Below, one piece after another: positions 1 to 7,774 of a stretch of DNA of 17,395 bases. A program made the position numbers and the translations under genes. The DNA is taken from contig CAYNCU010000079.1 of NCBI GenBank assembly GCA_964395765.1, positions 1 through 17,395 on the forward strand, in the 5' to 3' direction. Each line of letters begins with the position of its first letter. Position 1 is the first letter of the stretch. The stretch comes from DATDPY01 sp964395765 (GTDB lineage: Bacteria; Bacteroidota; Bacteroidia; Cytophagales; Cyclobacteriaceae). The notes below the pieces were generated by a model. The model had not been told where the DNA came from. It was given only the letters and a program-made list of their open reading frames with translations, and ran no database searches.

Positions 1-259
1 TGATATAACCCGGGAGTTTTTCAGCCTTGGGCAGGTCCTGGGTGAAACTGGCCAGACGGATATCGGACTTGCTCTGAACGGCAGCGATCCTGTCTTCCAG
101 GCCGGATTGAGCGCTCACGGTTTTAATAAAACCCAGCAGCGCTATAATGATAACCATAATCGCCAATTTTGCATAGTGATTAAAATGCAATTTATCAGCA
201 TGTTCTGCAACCCTTATTTCAACTAGGTTTTGAGTGTTTGAAGTGGTTAGGTTTTTCAT
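1..259 (-). CDS. Exported or membrane-anchored protein of unknown function, 5' part only
   Basis: An open frame on the minus strand begins with ATG at 259-257 and runs off the left edge after 86 codons without a stop. The translation starts MKNLTTSNTQNLVEIRV. It has a hydrophilic N-region of about 30 residues, then one hydrophobic stretch (about residues 31-47, LAIMVIIIALLGFIKTV) followed by SAQS, which resembles a Bacteroidetes signal-peptide cleavage site. The N-region is longer than usual for a signal peptide, so the segment could instead be an uncleaved anchor, or the true start could be at an internal Met. The visible mature part is polar and matches no family I recognise. The gene is divergent from radA. 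A TACCTTTA sequence on its coding strand (plus-strand 290-297) resembles a -7 element. Confidence 0.6.
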   Translation of the reverse strand, partial: MKNLTTSNTQNLVEIRVAEHADKLHFNHYAKLAIMVIIIALLGFIKTVSAQSGLEDRIAAVQSKSDIRLASFTQDLPKAEKLPGYI

Positions 260-344
260 GATGTTTAATTTTATTGTTAAATGATGGTGTAAAGGTAGGT
301 TGACAAGACAGGTGGTTTATGAGAAAAAAACCCATTTCAAAGAT

Positions 345-359
345 TAGGTAAAATACCTA
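345..359. repeat. Short perfect inverted repeat between divergent genes
   Basis: TAGGTA and TACCTA form 6-bp perfect arms around an AAA spacer, within the 166-nt gap between the left-edge gene and radA. It could be an operator-like dyad or chance in AT-rich DNA. There is no T-tract typical of a terminator. Confidence 0.3.
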
Positions 360-391
360 CTAAATCCTATGTCATTTCGGGCGATTCATAC

Positions 392-400
392 TAACTTTTG
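392..400 (+). promoter_or_regulatory. Possible -7 element upstream of radA
   Basis: TAACTTTTG resembles the Bacteroidetes -7 consensus TAnnTTTG with one extra base. It lies about 26 nt before the radA start. No clear TTG -33 element is seen at the expected distance, so this is a weak call. Confidence 0.25.
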
Positions 401-425
401 AACAGTATTAAAGGATTTAAGGCAA

Positions 426-1793
426 GTGGCTAAATCAAAATCGATATATATCTGCCAACAATGCGGGGCTCAGTCTCCCAAATGGCTCGGAAAATGCCCG
501 TCCTGTGGTGAATGGAATACCTATGTTGAGGAAATTCTTCAGCCGGAAACATCTTCTGCTACTTCCTGGAGAGGCGATGGAACGACAGTAAAAAATAAAC
601 CGATTCCGGTCAGCGCCGTCAATTCGGAAATGTATCAGCGATTACAAACCCACGATGCTGAATTCAACAGGGTATTAGGTGGAGGAATAGTAACCGGTTC
701 CGTGATACTTATCGGGGGGGAACCCGGTATCGGGAAATCAACATTGCTTTTACAGGTGGCCTTACTAATGAAAGATATTCCGGTATTATATGTTTCCGGA
801 GAGGAAAGTCCTGAACAAATCAGGTCGAGGGCGGACCGTCTTAAGTACCAGGAAGAAAATTGTTATCTTCTCAATGAAACCAATATCGACGATATATTCA
901 GAGAGATAGGTAACCTTAAGCCAGGCTTACTGATCATTGATTCAATTCAAACGATTTTTTCCACTTCCATTGAATCAGCGCCAGGATCAATTTCCCAGGT
1001 CAGGCACAGTGCTACTGAATTTATGAAATATGCCAAAGAATCGGGGACCCCTGTTTTACTAATCGGCCATATTACCAAAGAAGGTACACTGGCCGGCCCT
1101 AAAGTTCTTGAACATATTGTCGATACCGTGCTACAATTTGAAGGCGAAAGGAATACATCCTACCGGATACTCAGAAGCATTAAAAACCGGTTTGGCTCCA
1201 CTTCTGAATTAGGAATTTACGAAATGGAAGATTCAGGATTAAGAGAGGTACAGAATCCTTCCGAAATATTATTAACCCATCGGGATTCACGGGTGAGCGG
1301 TGTGGCTATCGGGGCCACGATAGAAGGCATCAGACCTTTAATGATTGAAACCCAGGCCCTGGTGAGTCCGGCCACATTCTCAACCCCGCAACGAAGTACG
1401 ACGGGATATGATCAAAGAAGGCTTCAGATGCTTCTCGCTGTGCTTGAAAAACGGGGTGGTTTCAGGCTAGGAATGCAGGATGTTTTTTTAAACATAGCCG
1501 GTGGATTACGAATTGATGATCCTGCGATTGACCTAGCCGTATGTATGTCCATCCTTTCCTCTTACCTTGAAAGGCCGTTGGATCCGAAAATATGTTTTGC
1601 CTCCGAAGTAGGGTTGACCGGAGAACTGCGACCCGTAGGTAGAATTGATAACCGTATTGCTGAAGCTGAAAAACTCGGATTCGACTCCATTTTATTGTCA
1701 AAATACAATAAGTTTAACGGTGTAAAAAAAATGAAACTGGAATTACTTACAGTATCTAAACTTGATGAAGCGGTAAAGTTGCTTTTTGGTTGA
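426..1793 (+). CDS. radA: DNA repair protein RadA (RadA/Sms ATPase)
   Basis: RadA is a cytoplasmic RecA-like ATPase that promotes branch migration of recombination intermediates and supports recombinational repair. The 455 residues match the family's usual length (about 455-460) and carry its full domain order. A zinc finger has Cys at 10, 13, 24 and 27. The Walker A motif GEPGIGKST is at 98-106 and Walker B LLIID at 168-172. The RadA-specific KNRFG motif is at 253-257. A Lon-protease-like C-terminal domain spans about 280-455. The start codon is GTG at 426, just before AKSKSIYICQQCG, which places the zinc finger at its normal position; GGATTTAAGG upstream could serve as a weak ribosome site. 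fumC follows 21 nt downstream on the same strand, so co-transcription is plausible although the functions are unrelated. Confidence 0.97.
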   Translation: MAKSKSIYICQQCGAQSPKWLGKCPSCGEWNTYVEEILQPETSSATSWRGDGTTVKNKPIPVSAVNSEMYQRLQTHDAEFNRVLGGGIVTGSVILIGGEPGIGKSTLLLQVALLMKDIPVLYVSGEESPEQIRSRADRLKYQEENCYLLNETNIDDIFREIGNLKPGLLIIDSIQTIFSTSIESAPGSISQVRHSATEFMKYAKESGTPVLLIGHITKEGTLAGPKVLEHIVDTVLQFEGERNTSYRILRSIKNRFGSTSELGIYEMEDSGLREVQNPSEILLTHRDSRVSGVAIGATIEGIRPLMIETQALVSPATFSTPQRSTTGYDQRRLQMLLAVLEKRGGFRLGMQDVFLNIAGGLRIDDPAIDLAVCMSILSSYLERPLDPKICFASEVGLTGELRPVGRIDNRIAEAEKLGFDSILLSKYNKFNGVKKMKLELLTVSKLDEAVKLLFG

Positions 1794-1814
1794 TAAATTA
1801 TAAACCTATTTTTT

Positions 1815-3221
1815 ATGGAACAGAAATTCAGAACGGAAAGGGACACGATGGGCCCGGTTGAAGTCCCTGCCGAAAAATACTGGGGAGCTCAAACGCAGCG
1901 CTCAAAGCAAAATTTTCCCATTGGTGGAGTAAATATGCACATGCCGGTAGAAATAATCCGTGCTTTTGCGATTCTAAAAAAAGCTTCTGCAATGACAAAT
2001 TTTGAATTAGGTGTTTTGCCAAAAGAAAAATCGGAGATCATAACAAAAGTTTGCGATGAAATATTGAAAGGCGAGCTGGACGATCAGTTTCCCCTGGTCG
2101 TCTGGCAAACCGGATCGGGAACCCAATCCAATATGAATGTAAATGAAGTCATTGCCAATCGTGCGCATGTACTTTTAGGGGGCACACTTTCCGACACGAA
2201 AAAGAAAATTCACCCTAATGATGATGTGAATAAATCGCAATCATCCAATGATACATTTCCTACCGCCATGAGCATTGCTGCTTATAAAATAATTGTTGAA
2301 CATACATTACCAAGGGTGGACAAGCTAAGGGAAACATTACACCGGAAATCGGTAGCTTTAAAGAACATTGTTAAAATAGGGCGTACTCACTTTATGGATG
2401 CTACTCCCCTTACACTGGGTCAGGAATTTTCAGGCTACGTTTCACAGGTTGATCATGGTATTGCCTCCCTTAAAAATACGCTGAAACATTTATCGGAGCT
2501 GGCGCTCGGGGGCACAGCTGTAGGCACGGGATTAAACACTCCTGCAGGTTACGCAGAAAAAGTGGCGGATAAAATTGCCGAATTAACCGGGCATCCCTTT
2601 GTTTCCGCTCCCAACAAATTTGAATCCCTGGCTTCCCATGATGCCCAGGTAGAAGCTTCCGGCGCTTTAAAACAATTGGCTGTCAGCCTTATGAAAATTG
2701 CCAATGATATCCGTATGCTTTCATCCGGGCCACGTTCCGGGATTGGAGAAATTGTTATTCCCGAAAATGAACCCGGGTCTTCCATTATGCCCGGAAAAGT
2801 AAACCCAACACAATGTGAAGCGTTAACGATGGTTTGCGCGCAAACCATCGGAAATGATGTCGCTATCTCAATAGGGGGAATGAACGGTCAATTTGAATTA
2901 AATGTATTTAAACCGTTAATAATATATAATTTGATTAATTCCGCCCGTTTAATCGGAGATGCATGTGATTCTTTTAATGACCGCTGTGCAGTAGGAATTG
3001 AGCCTAATTTGCCGGTAATAAAGCGTCACCTCGAAAATTCTTTAATGCTGGTAACGGCATTAAATACCCACATCGGCTATGAAAATGCGGCTAAAATTGC
3101 CAAAAAAGCACATAAGGAAGGCACCACACTTAAGGAGGCGGCAATAGCTCTGGGTTTGGTATCAGAAAAGGATTTTGATGAATGGGTAGATCCCAGGAAA
3201 ATGACGGGAAGCCTGGATTAG
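1815..3221 (+). CDS. fumC: Fumarate hydratase class II
   Basis: This enzyme reversibly hydrates fumarate to L-malate in the TCA cycle as an iron-independent cytoplasmic homotetramer. The 468 residues match class II fumarase length. The superfamily signature GSSIMPGKVNP is at 321-331, with Ser322 the expected catalytic base on the flexible loop. The GRTHFMDATP motif at 189-198 contains His192. The substrate-site segments TGSGTQSNMN (99-108) and NKSQSSNDTFPT (139-150) are intact. SSGPRSGIGEI (303-313) favours fumarase over aspartate ammonia-lyase, in which this region usually contains an Asn before Glu-Ile. The start at 1815 gives the standard N-terminus. No terminator is visible between this gene and the SPOR gene. 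Confidence 0.96.
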   Translation: MEQKFRTERDTMGPVEVPAEKYWGAQTQRSKQNFPIGGVNMHMPVEIIRAFAILKKASAMTNFELGVLPKEKSEIITKVCDEILKGELDDQFPLVVWQTGSGTQSNMNVNEVIANRAHVLLGGTLSDTKKKIHPNDDVNKSQSSNDTFPTAMSIAAYKIIVEHTLPRVDKLRETLHRKSVALKNIVKIGRTHFMDATPLTLGQEFSGYVSQVDHGIASLKNTLKHLSELALGGTAVGTGLNTPAGYAEKVADKIAELTGHPFVSAPNKFESLASHDAQVEASGALKQLAVSLMKIANDIRMLSSGPRSGIGEIVIPENEPGSSIMPGKVNPTQCEALTMVCAQTIGNDVAISIGGMNGQFELNVFKPLIIYNLINSARLIGDACDSFNDRCAVGIEPNLPVIKRHLENSLMLVTALNTHIGYENAAKIAKKAHKEGTTLKEAAIALGLVSEKDFDEWVDPRKMTGSLD

Positions 3222-3302
3222 TTGCCTGGAAATTTGACATTTATGTTATTTTTTAAGTAATTCGATAATAAATTATTAATGAAACACCAATTATTTTATA
3301 AA

Positions 3303-3938
3303 ATGAAAAATCTTGCTCTTCTTTTATGCATGGTTTTTACATTCGTTGCAGTTAACAATGTTCAAGCCCAACTTTCAAAAAAGGAAGCTAAAGAGTGGAA
3401 GAACAAAGCAAAGGATTTAAAAAGAAACCCTGATCAATTAAAGCAGTTGTATGACGATAATGCCTCGATGAAGGATGAAATTACGGGGTATAAACGTCAG
3501 ATAACGCAGTTGGAATCCGACCTCAAAACAAAAAACAGCACTATCGATCAGATGACCGATAATATGAAGAATTTACAGGCCGAGCTGGATGCTGCAAAAC
3601 AAAAAGCGGCTGAAGCAGCAGCGAAAAAACCGACCGGACCTGTCGTTGATGATTCAGGTGTCGTCTTTAAAGTTCAGATCGGCGCTTTCAAAAACAAAGA
3701 CTTATCAAAATATTTTAACAATACCCCTAATTTCACCGGTGAAAAAACCGACAGCCTGCAGAAAGTAACATTAGGAAGATTCCGTGATTATTGGGAAGCG
3801 GATACTTTCAAGAAATATCTGCGTGAAATGGGCGTAAAAGATGCATGGATTGTTCCTTATAAGGATGGAACCCGCGTCGCCATGAAAGATGTTCTTGAAG
3901 GGGTTATCAACACAAAAGGTAAAAAAGAAAATAACTAA
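3303..3938 (+). CDS. Secreted coiled-coil protein with C-terminal SPOR domain
   Basis: Counted from ATG at 3303 the protein has 211 residues. It has a signal peptide (MKNLALLLCMVFTFVAVNNVQAQ), then a charged helical region with likely coiled coil (about 25-110) ending in an Ala/Lys-rich linker, then a SPOR-like domain (about 120-195). The SPOR hallmarks are FKVQIGAF near its start, a central LGRFRDYWEA segment and GVKDAWIVPY near its end. SPOR domains generally bind denuded peptidoglycan glycan strands, often at division sites, so a periplasmic cell-envelope role is inferred. An in-frame ATG at 3279 would add eight residues; I prefer 3303 because it gives a compact canonical signal peptide. 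A strong terminator follows, and the gene appears to end its transcription unit. Confidence 0.85.
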   Translation: MKNLALLLCMVFTFVAVNNVQAQLSKKEAKEWKNKAKDLKRNPDQLKQLYDDNASMKDEITGYKRQITQLESDLKTKNSTIDQMTDNMKNLQAELDAAKQKAAEAAAKKPTGPVVDDSGVVFKVQIGAFKNKDLSKYFNNTPNFTGEKTDSLQKVTLGRFRDYWEADTFKKYLREMGVKDAWIVPYKDGTRVAMKDVLEGVINTKGKKENN

Positions 3939-3954
3939 TCCAGAAAACCATATG

Positions 3955-3982
3955 AAAGGCGACGTTGGTCGCCTTTTTTTTT
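3955..3982 (+). terminator. Intrinsic terminator after the SPOR gene
   Basis: A perfect 9-bp stem (AAAGGCGAC at 3955-3963 with GTCGCCTTT at 3968-3976) encloses a GTTG loop. A run of nine T begins at 3974. It lies 17 nt past the stop codon of the SPOR gene. Confidence 0.93.
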
Positions 3983-4053
3983 AACTTTTACAGCATTTAT
4001 TATTGCCGGCATTTAACCACCCTGCTTCACCTGGTTATCAAATAATTTAATGA

Positions 4054-4085
4054 TTTTGAATGAATTTATTATTTGGGTAATTTAA
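4054..4085 (+). promoter_or_regulatory. Possible promoter of the phosphatase-like lipoprotein gene
   Basis: TTTTG at 4054-4058 and TAATTTAA at 4078-4085 are separated by 19 nt. This resembles the Bacteroidetes TTG / TAnnTTTG layout, but the -7 half matches poorly at its last two bases. Transcription would start near 4091, which supports the ATG at 4114 over the TTG at 4090. Confidence 0.3.
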
Positions 4086-4113
4086 ACCATTGTTTGATAG
4101 TGCGACTGAAACC

Positions 4114-5208
4114 ATGAAGTACCTTTATTTTTTTATTTCCCTGATATTACTGAATAGTTGCGGATCCGACAGTGAAGTTCAAAAACCGAGAACAATCCTG
4201 ATCGTTATCAACGGATTTGAATCAGGAGTAATTGAAAAATTAAGGTTGGTCCACCTCCAGAACTGGAAAAAAGAAGGATGCTTTTACAATACCATCTATA
4301 CTCCATTGCCTGCTCATCCTGCTCATGATAGTTCATATACCTGGAATTGTTCTATTCCCGAACCGGCCATGATGACAGGGACAGTATTTATCGGGCAAAG
4401 TGGGATTAAAAGTTCCATGATACAACATATGTTCGGAGAGAAAAAAACTTCCTTTATTACCAATGATAATTCCTATGGCGACCTGTCGAATGATTTTGAT
4501 ACTTATTACAACCTGGATAACTCAGTAGGTGATCAACTAAAGGACGAAAATGTATTCGGTAAGGCAAGGGATGTTATTCAGGATGAAAACCCTTCTTTTC
4601 TGTTGCTATTTCTTGCCGGCCCCGGTGTTGCAGGAATTGAAAGCACTCTTCCTGAAAACAATAAGGAAAAGTGGTTTCATAATATATGGCATGAGGATTC
4701 TCCATATGTCGGACAAATGAAAAAGGAAGATCAGTTAATCGAAGAATTTATCAACTGGCTGCAATACAAGAACTACTGGACAAGTACCACTCTTTTTGTT
4801 ACCGGCAATCATGGAGAGGCAGATACGGGAGGATGCCCCCCCTATGATGCTGCAAGCTCAAAAACAGAGCTTTTAATTTTGGGGAAAGATATCAAGCCCG
4901 GATCCGTATATAATTATGCTGAAATTACTGACATAGCTCCGACCATAATAAGAATAAATAATCTTGCCTCATTACGGTATTCCACAGGCCGGGTACTGGA
5001 AGAAGCATTTAAATGGGGGCCGTCTTCCTATTCGTCCGATCAGGGTATGAAAACACTTGATAACATTCTGATAAAACATCATGATAGCAACAATTCCATT
5101 TCACCCGGAAATGATGATATTTTAACCATTGATCAGATCTGTGACTGGCATAAATCCATTTCCCCGGTTACCATTGATGAATTCATTAAAAAGGAAGAAA
5201 AACAGTAA
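4114..5208 (+). CDS. Alkaline phosphatase superfamily lipoprotein, probably catalytically altered
   Basis: The 364-residue product starts at ATG 4114, giving a lipoprotein signal peptide with lipobox LNSC (Cys16). A longer TTG frame from 4090 would spoil this signal. The fold resembles type I phosphodiesterase/nucleotide pyrophosphatase members of the alkaline phosphatase superfamily: a TILIVINGFESG first strand, MMTG with a candidate nucleophile Thr88, TTLFVTGNHGEAD, and an ITDIAPTI segment near the C-terminus. Several expected metal ligands differ. The first-strand Asp is Asn33, the Asp of the usual DHG is Asn232 (His233 is kept), and the usual PDxxGH segment reads PGVAGI (171-175 region). 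It may therefore be a non-catalytic or metal-altered relative anchored in the envelope. Its substrate is unknown. mtnA follows after 50 nt. Confidence 0.75.
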   Translation: MKYLYFFISLILLNSCGSDSEVQKPRTILIVINGFESGVIEKLRLVHLQNWKKEGCFYNTIYTPLPAHPAHDSSYTWNCSIPEPAMMTGTVFIGQSGIKSSMIQHMFGEKKTSFITNDNSYGDLSNDFDTYYNLDNSVGDQLKDENVFGKARDVIQDENPSFLLLFLAGPGVAGIESTLPENNKEKWFHNIWHEDSPYVGQMKKEDQLIEEFINWLQYKNYWTSTTLFVTGNHGEADTGGCPPYDAASSKTELLILGKDIKPGSVYNYAEITDIAPTIIRINNLASLRYSTGRVLEEAFKWGPSSYSSDQGMKTLDNILIKHHDSNNSISPGNDDILTIDQICDWHKSISPVTIDEFIKKEEKQ

Positions 5209-5258
5209 TTTTTTAATGATCAGTTCGTTCAGGGATTGCTTATGATTTGATTTAAAAA

Positions 5259-6377
5259 ATGAAGGTCAATAATCAACATTTCGAAACTATATGGATAAAA
5301 AAAGACGACGGATCTACTGTTCAGATTATAGACCAACGTTTTCTGCCATTTGAATTTGTGATAGAAGATATCCGAACAGTTAACGAAATGTTCCGTGCAA
5401 TTCAGGAAATGCATTTACGTGGTGCCCCTTTAATCGGCGCGGCAGGAGCCTTAGGAATGTATCTTGCGACATTGAATGATCATGAAGACTTTTCGGGATC
5501 TTATTTTTCTGCTATGGCATCCAAGCTTAAATTGGCACGGCCAACTGCCGTTAACCTGGAATATGCAATAAACAGGGTGATGAAGGTAATACAAGAATCA
5601 GTAAATAGCGATGAGATCCGAAAATCCGCGCTTAATGAGTCCCTAAAAATAATCGATGAAGAACGCGAATATTGCAGATTGATCGGGACCTATGGACTAC
5701 CGTTGATTGAAGAAATCAGTAAAAGGAAACGGGGAGAAGTTGTCAATATTCTCACCCATTGCAATGCCGGCTGGCTTGCCTGTATTGATTTCGGCACGGC
5801 TACTGCGCCAATCTATTTTGCCCATGACAAGGGAATAAAAGTTCATGTATGGGTTGATGAAACAAGGCCCAGAAACCAGGGTGCGCGACTTACCGCGTGG
5901 GAATTAAGCGAACATGGTGTTCCCAATACGGTCATTGCCGATAATACGGGAGGCTATCTTATGCAGCAAAATTCAGTGGACCTGGTCATCGTGGGAAGCG
6001 ACCGGACAACGGTTACCGGCGACGTTGCCAATAAAATCGGAACATACCTTAAAGCGCTGGCGGCCCGGGACAACGGGATACCATTTTACGTAGCCCTACC
6101 CTCTTCATCCATCGACTGGAATCTAACGGACGGCATCCGGCAAATTCCAATTGAAAAAAGAAATCCTGATGAAGTAAGATTCATGGAAGGCAAACTGAAT
6201 GATACTATTGTATCCGTTAATATCCTTCCTGATAAAAGCGAAGTCCTTAATTATGCCTTTGACATAACACCTTCACGATTGGTCACAGGTTTAATTACCG
6301 AAAGGGGTATATGCTTTCCTGAAAAGGAAAGCCTGATGAAAATGTTTCCGGAAAAAGCTTCTGTTAATCAAGTTTAA
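5259..6377 (+). CDS. mtnA: S-methyl-5-thioribose-1-phosphate isomerase (MtnA family)
   Basis: MtnA isomerises 5-methylthioribose-1-phosphate, an aldose, to the ribulose form in the recycling of 5'-methylthioadenosine. The 372 residues fit the family. Visible motifs are HLRGAPLIGAAG (52-63), the catalytic cysteine in NILTHCNAGW (Cys168), DETRPRNQGARLTAWEL (200-216), and the catalytic aspartate in GSDRTTVTGDVANKIGTY (Asp248). The loop after Asp248 reads TTVTGD rather than the common I-A-x-NGD, so this may be a distinct MtnA subgroup. Related isomerases act on 5-deoxyribose-1-phosphate or ribose-1,5-bisphosphate, and substrate cannot be fixed from sequence alone. An aldolase-family gene starts 11 nt downstream. 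No methylthioribose kinase or other salvage gene is in the window. Confidence 0.88.
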   Translation: MKVNNQHFETIWIKKDDGSTVQIIDQRFLPFEFVIEDIRTVNEMFRAIQEMHLRGAPLIGAAGALGMYLATLNDHEDFSGSYFSAMASKLKLARPTAVNLEYAINRVMKVIQESVNSDEIRKSALNESLKIIDEEREYCRLIGTYGLPLIEEISKRKRGEVVNILTHCNAGWLACIDFGTATAPIYFAHDKGIKVHVWVDETRPRNQGARLTAWELSEHGVPNTVIADNTGGYLMQQNSVDLVIVGSDRTTVTGDVANKIGTYLKALAARDNGIPFYVALPSSSIDWNLTDGIRQIPIEKRNPDEVRFMEGKLNDTIVSVNILPDKSEVLNYAFDITPSRLVTGLITERGICFPEKESLMKMFPEKASVNQV

Positions 6378-6388
6378 AGCCAGCTATT

Positions 6389-7006
6389 GTGAAGCCGGAA
6401 AACGAAGGATATATTAAATTCAATTGCCTACAGACCCTTAAGGATTTTGAATTCTCCGATGAAGATTTCAAAATCCTGGAGAAATGGAGAAGCGAACTTT
6501 ATAAAATTAAATTAATCGGGGCGTATCCTGACGGCATAGGTTTTGGAAATATCAGCATAAGGTATAATGCCGCTAAAAACTTTATCATCTCCGGATCGGC
6601 TACTGGAAATTTAAAAAGTCTTGAAAAAAAGCATTATGCGTTGGTCACAGGATATGACTTTAATATGAATAGCCTTGCTTCTACAGGAAGGATAAAAGCC
6701 TCATCAGAATCATTAAGTCATGCCATTATTTACGAAACCAGTTCGGCATGCCGGGCAGTAATACATGTCCACAGCCGGTTGATGTGGGATCAACTGAAAT
6801 ATACATTACCGACCACCAATGAAACGGTTCCCTACGGTACACCGGAAATGGCGGAAGAAATTAAGAAAATTATTAAACAGCATGACCTGATTGAAAAAGG
6901 AATAATCGTAATGGGGGGCCACGAGGAAGGCATTATATCATTTGGGCCGGCGCTGGAAATAGCCGGCAATATGATTTTGAAATATTGGCGCGAATTAAAG
7001 GTTTAG
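6389..7006 (+). CDS. Class II aldolase/adducin family protein (sugar-phosphate aldolase or MtnB-like)
   Basis: The 205-residue protein carries the zinc site of class II aldolases: His126 and His128 in VIHVHSRLMW, and His178 in VMGGHEEG. Glu107 in KASSESLSHAIIYE occupies the catalytic-acid position. The GFGNISIRY segment (51-59) matches the phosphate-binding region. The start is GTG at 6389, the earliest supported codon, 11 nt after the mtnA stop. The neighbour suggests it acts on the MtnA product, either by dehydration (MtnB, methionine salvage) or by retro-aldol cleavage to dihydroxyacetone phosphate plus an aldehyde (DHAP shunt, 5-deoxyribose disposal). The family is clear; the reaction is inferred only from context. 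It is the last plus-strand gene before the convergent operon. Confidence 0.85.
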   Translation: MKPENEGYIKFNCLQTLKDFEFSDEDFKILEKWRSELYKIKLIGAYPDGIGFGNISIRYNAAKNFIISGSATGNLKSLEKKHYALVTGYDFNMNSLASTGRIKASSESLSHAIIYETSSACRAVIHVHSRLMWDQLKYTLPTTNETVPYGTPEMAEEIKKIIKQHDLIEKGIIVMGGHEEGIISFGPALEIAGNMILKYWRELKV

Positions 7007-7036
7007 AATAATATCCTTGCCGGATTGAGAAGATTA

Positions 7037-7774
7037 TCAGGTTGCTTTTCCAACAGCAATTACAGACAGACCGGCTTTATTAAGAATGACCTTATCCATA
7101 ATTTTGAATATGGGAACGAGGAGATTGTAAAGACCCATTTGTCCTTCCGGGATCGTCTGTTTCTTAAGAAGGCTGCCTGAAAAATACCAACCTAAAATCC
7201 CTGCAAGATTGAAATACTGGCTGTGAATTATACTAAAATTGTTTTTTGATAATAAGGCTTCAATTGTCTTTTTCGTATACCTTTTGAAATGACCGAGATT
7301 TTCATCAAAGCCGTTATATAATGACCGATAAGCCGGAACGAGAATGATAATATTTCCTCCCTCCTTTAGGAGGTACCTGCAATTTTGGATGGCCCTGTTA
7401 TCATCCTCAATATGTTCCACAACGTTTAAAGCGAAAACGGTGTCAAAGTAACCCTGAAGATAGCTGAATTTTTCCCTGAATAAATCATCCACCAGATCCA
7501 TCTGAATTGCGGATTCCAGGTTTACGAAACCCGAAAATTTATTTTTCAGATCTTCGAAATAATGAGTCCGGATATCACTTAGGGTAATCGAATAGCCGTC
7601 ATCCAGAAAGAAAGCCGAAATATTTCCAATGCCGCTTCCTATCTCAAGCACCTTACCTTTTGAATAGGGGCGGATGGTTTGATACATCCAACGATTGAAT
7701 TTTCCTGCTTTTGAAATTACCCGTAAGGTTTTTTCCCCATCGGGATCCTGTTCATTAAAAATCTCGGATTTCAT
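7037..7774 (-). CDS. SAM-dependent class I methyltransferase
   Basis: The 245-residue protein has the class I methyltransferase core. Motif I VLEIGSGIG is at 42-50, an acidic ribose-binding residue is in TLSDIR (Asp67), DTVFALNVVEHIEDD is at 111-125, and LLKEGGNIIILVPA at 135-148 is the usual strand-4/5 region. GHFKRYT (161-167) is typical of Methyltransf_11/23-type enzymes found in glycosylation clusters. A hydrophobic stretch near 190-202 (FNLAGILGWYFSG) could touch the membrane. Its ATG overlaps the stop of the upstream glycosyltransferase gene by 4 nt (ATGA), indicating translational coupling. It probably methylates a sugar, lipid or quinone-like product of the operon; the substrate cannot be read from the sequence. 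Confidence 0.85.
   Translation of the reverse strand: MKSEIFNEQDPDGEKTLRVISKAGKFNRWMYQTIRPYSKGKVLEIGSGIGNISAFFLDDGYSITLSDIRTHYFEDLKNKFSGFVNLESAIQMDLVDDLFREKFSYLQGYFDTVFALNVVEHIEDDNRAIQNCRYLLKEGGNIIILVPAYRSLYNGFDENLGHFKRYTKKTIEALLSKNNFSIIHSQYFNLAGILGWYFSGSLLKKQTIPEGQMGLYNLLVPIFKIMDKVILNKAGLSVIAVGKAT

Noticed and set aside
4090..4113. TTG start extending the phosphatase-like lipoprotein by eight residues
   Set aside because: The extension would place acidic residues before an otherwise canonical lipoprotein signal peptide that starts at ATG 4114.
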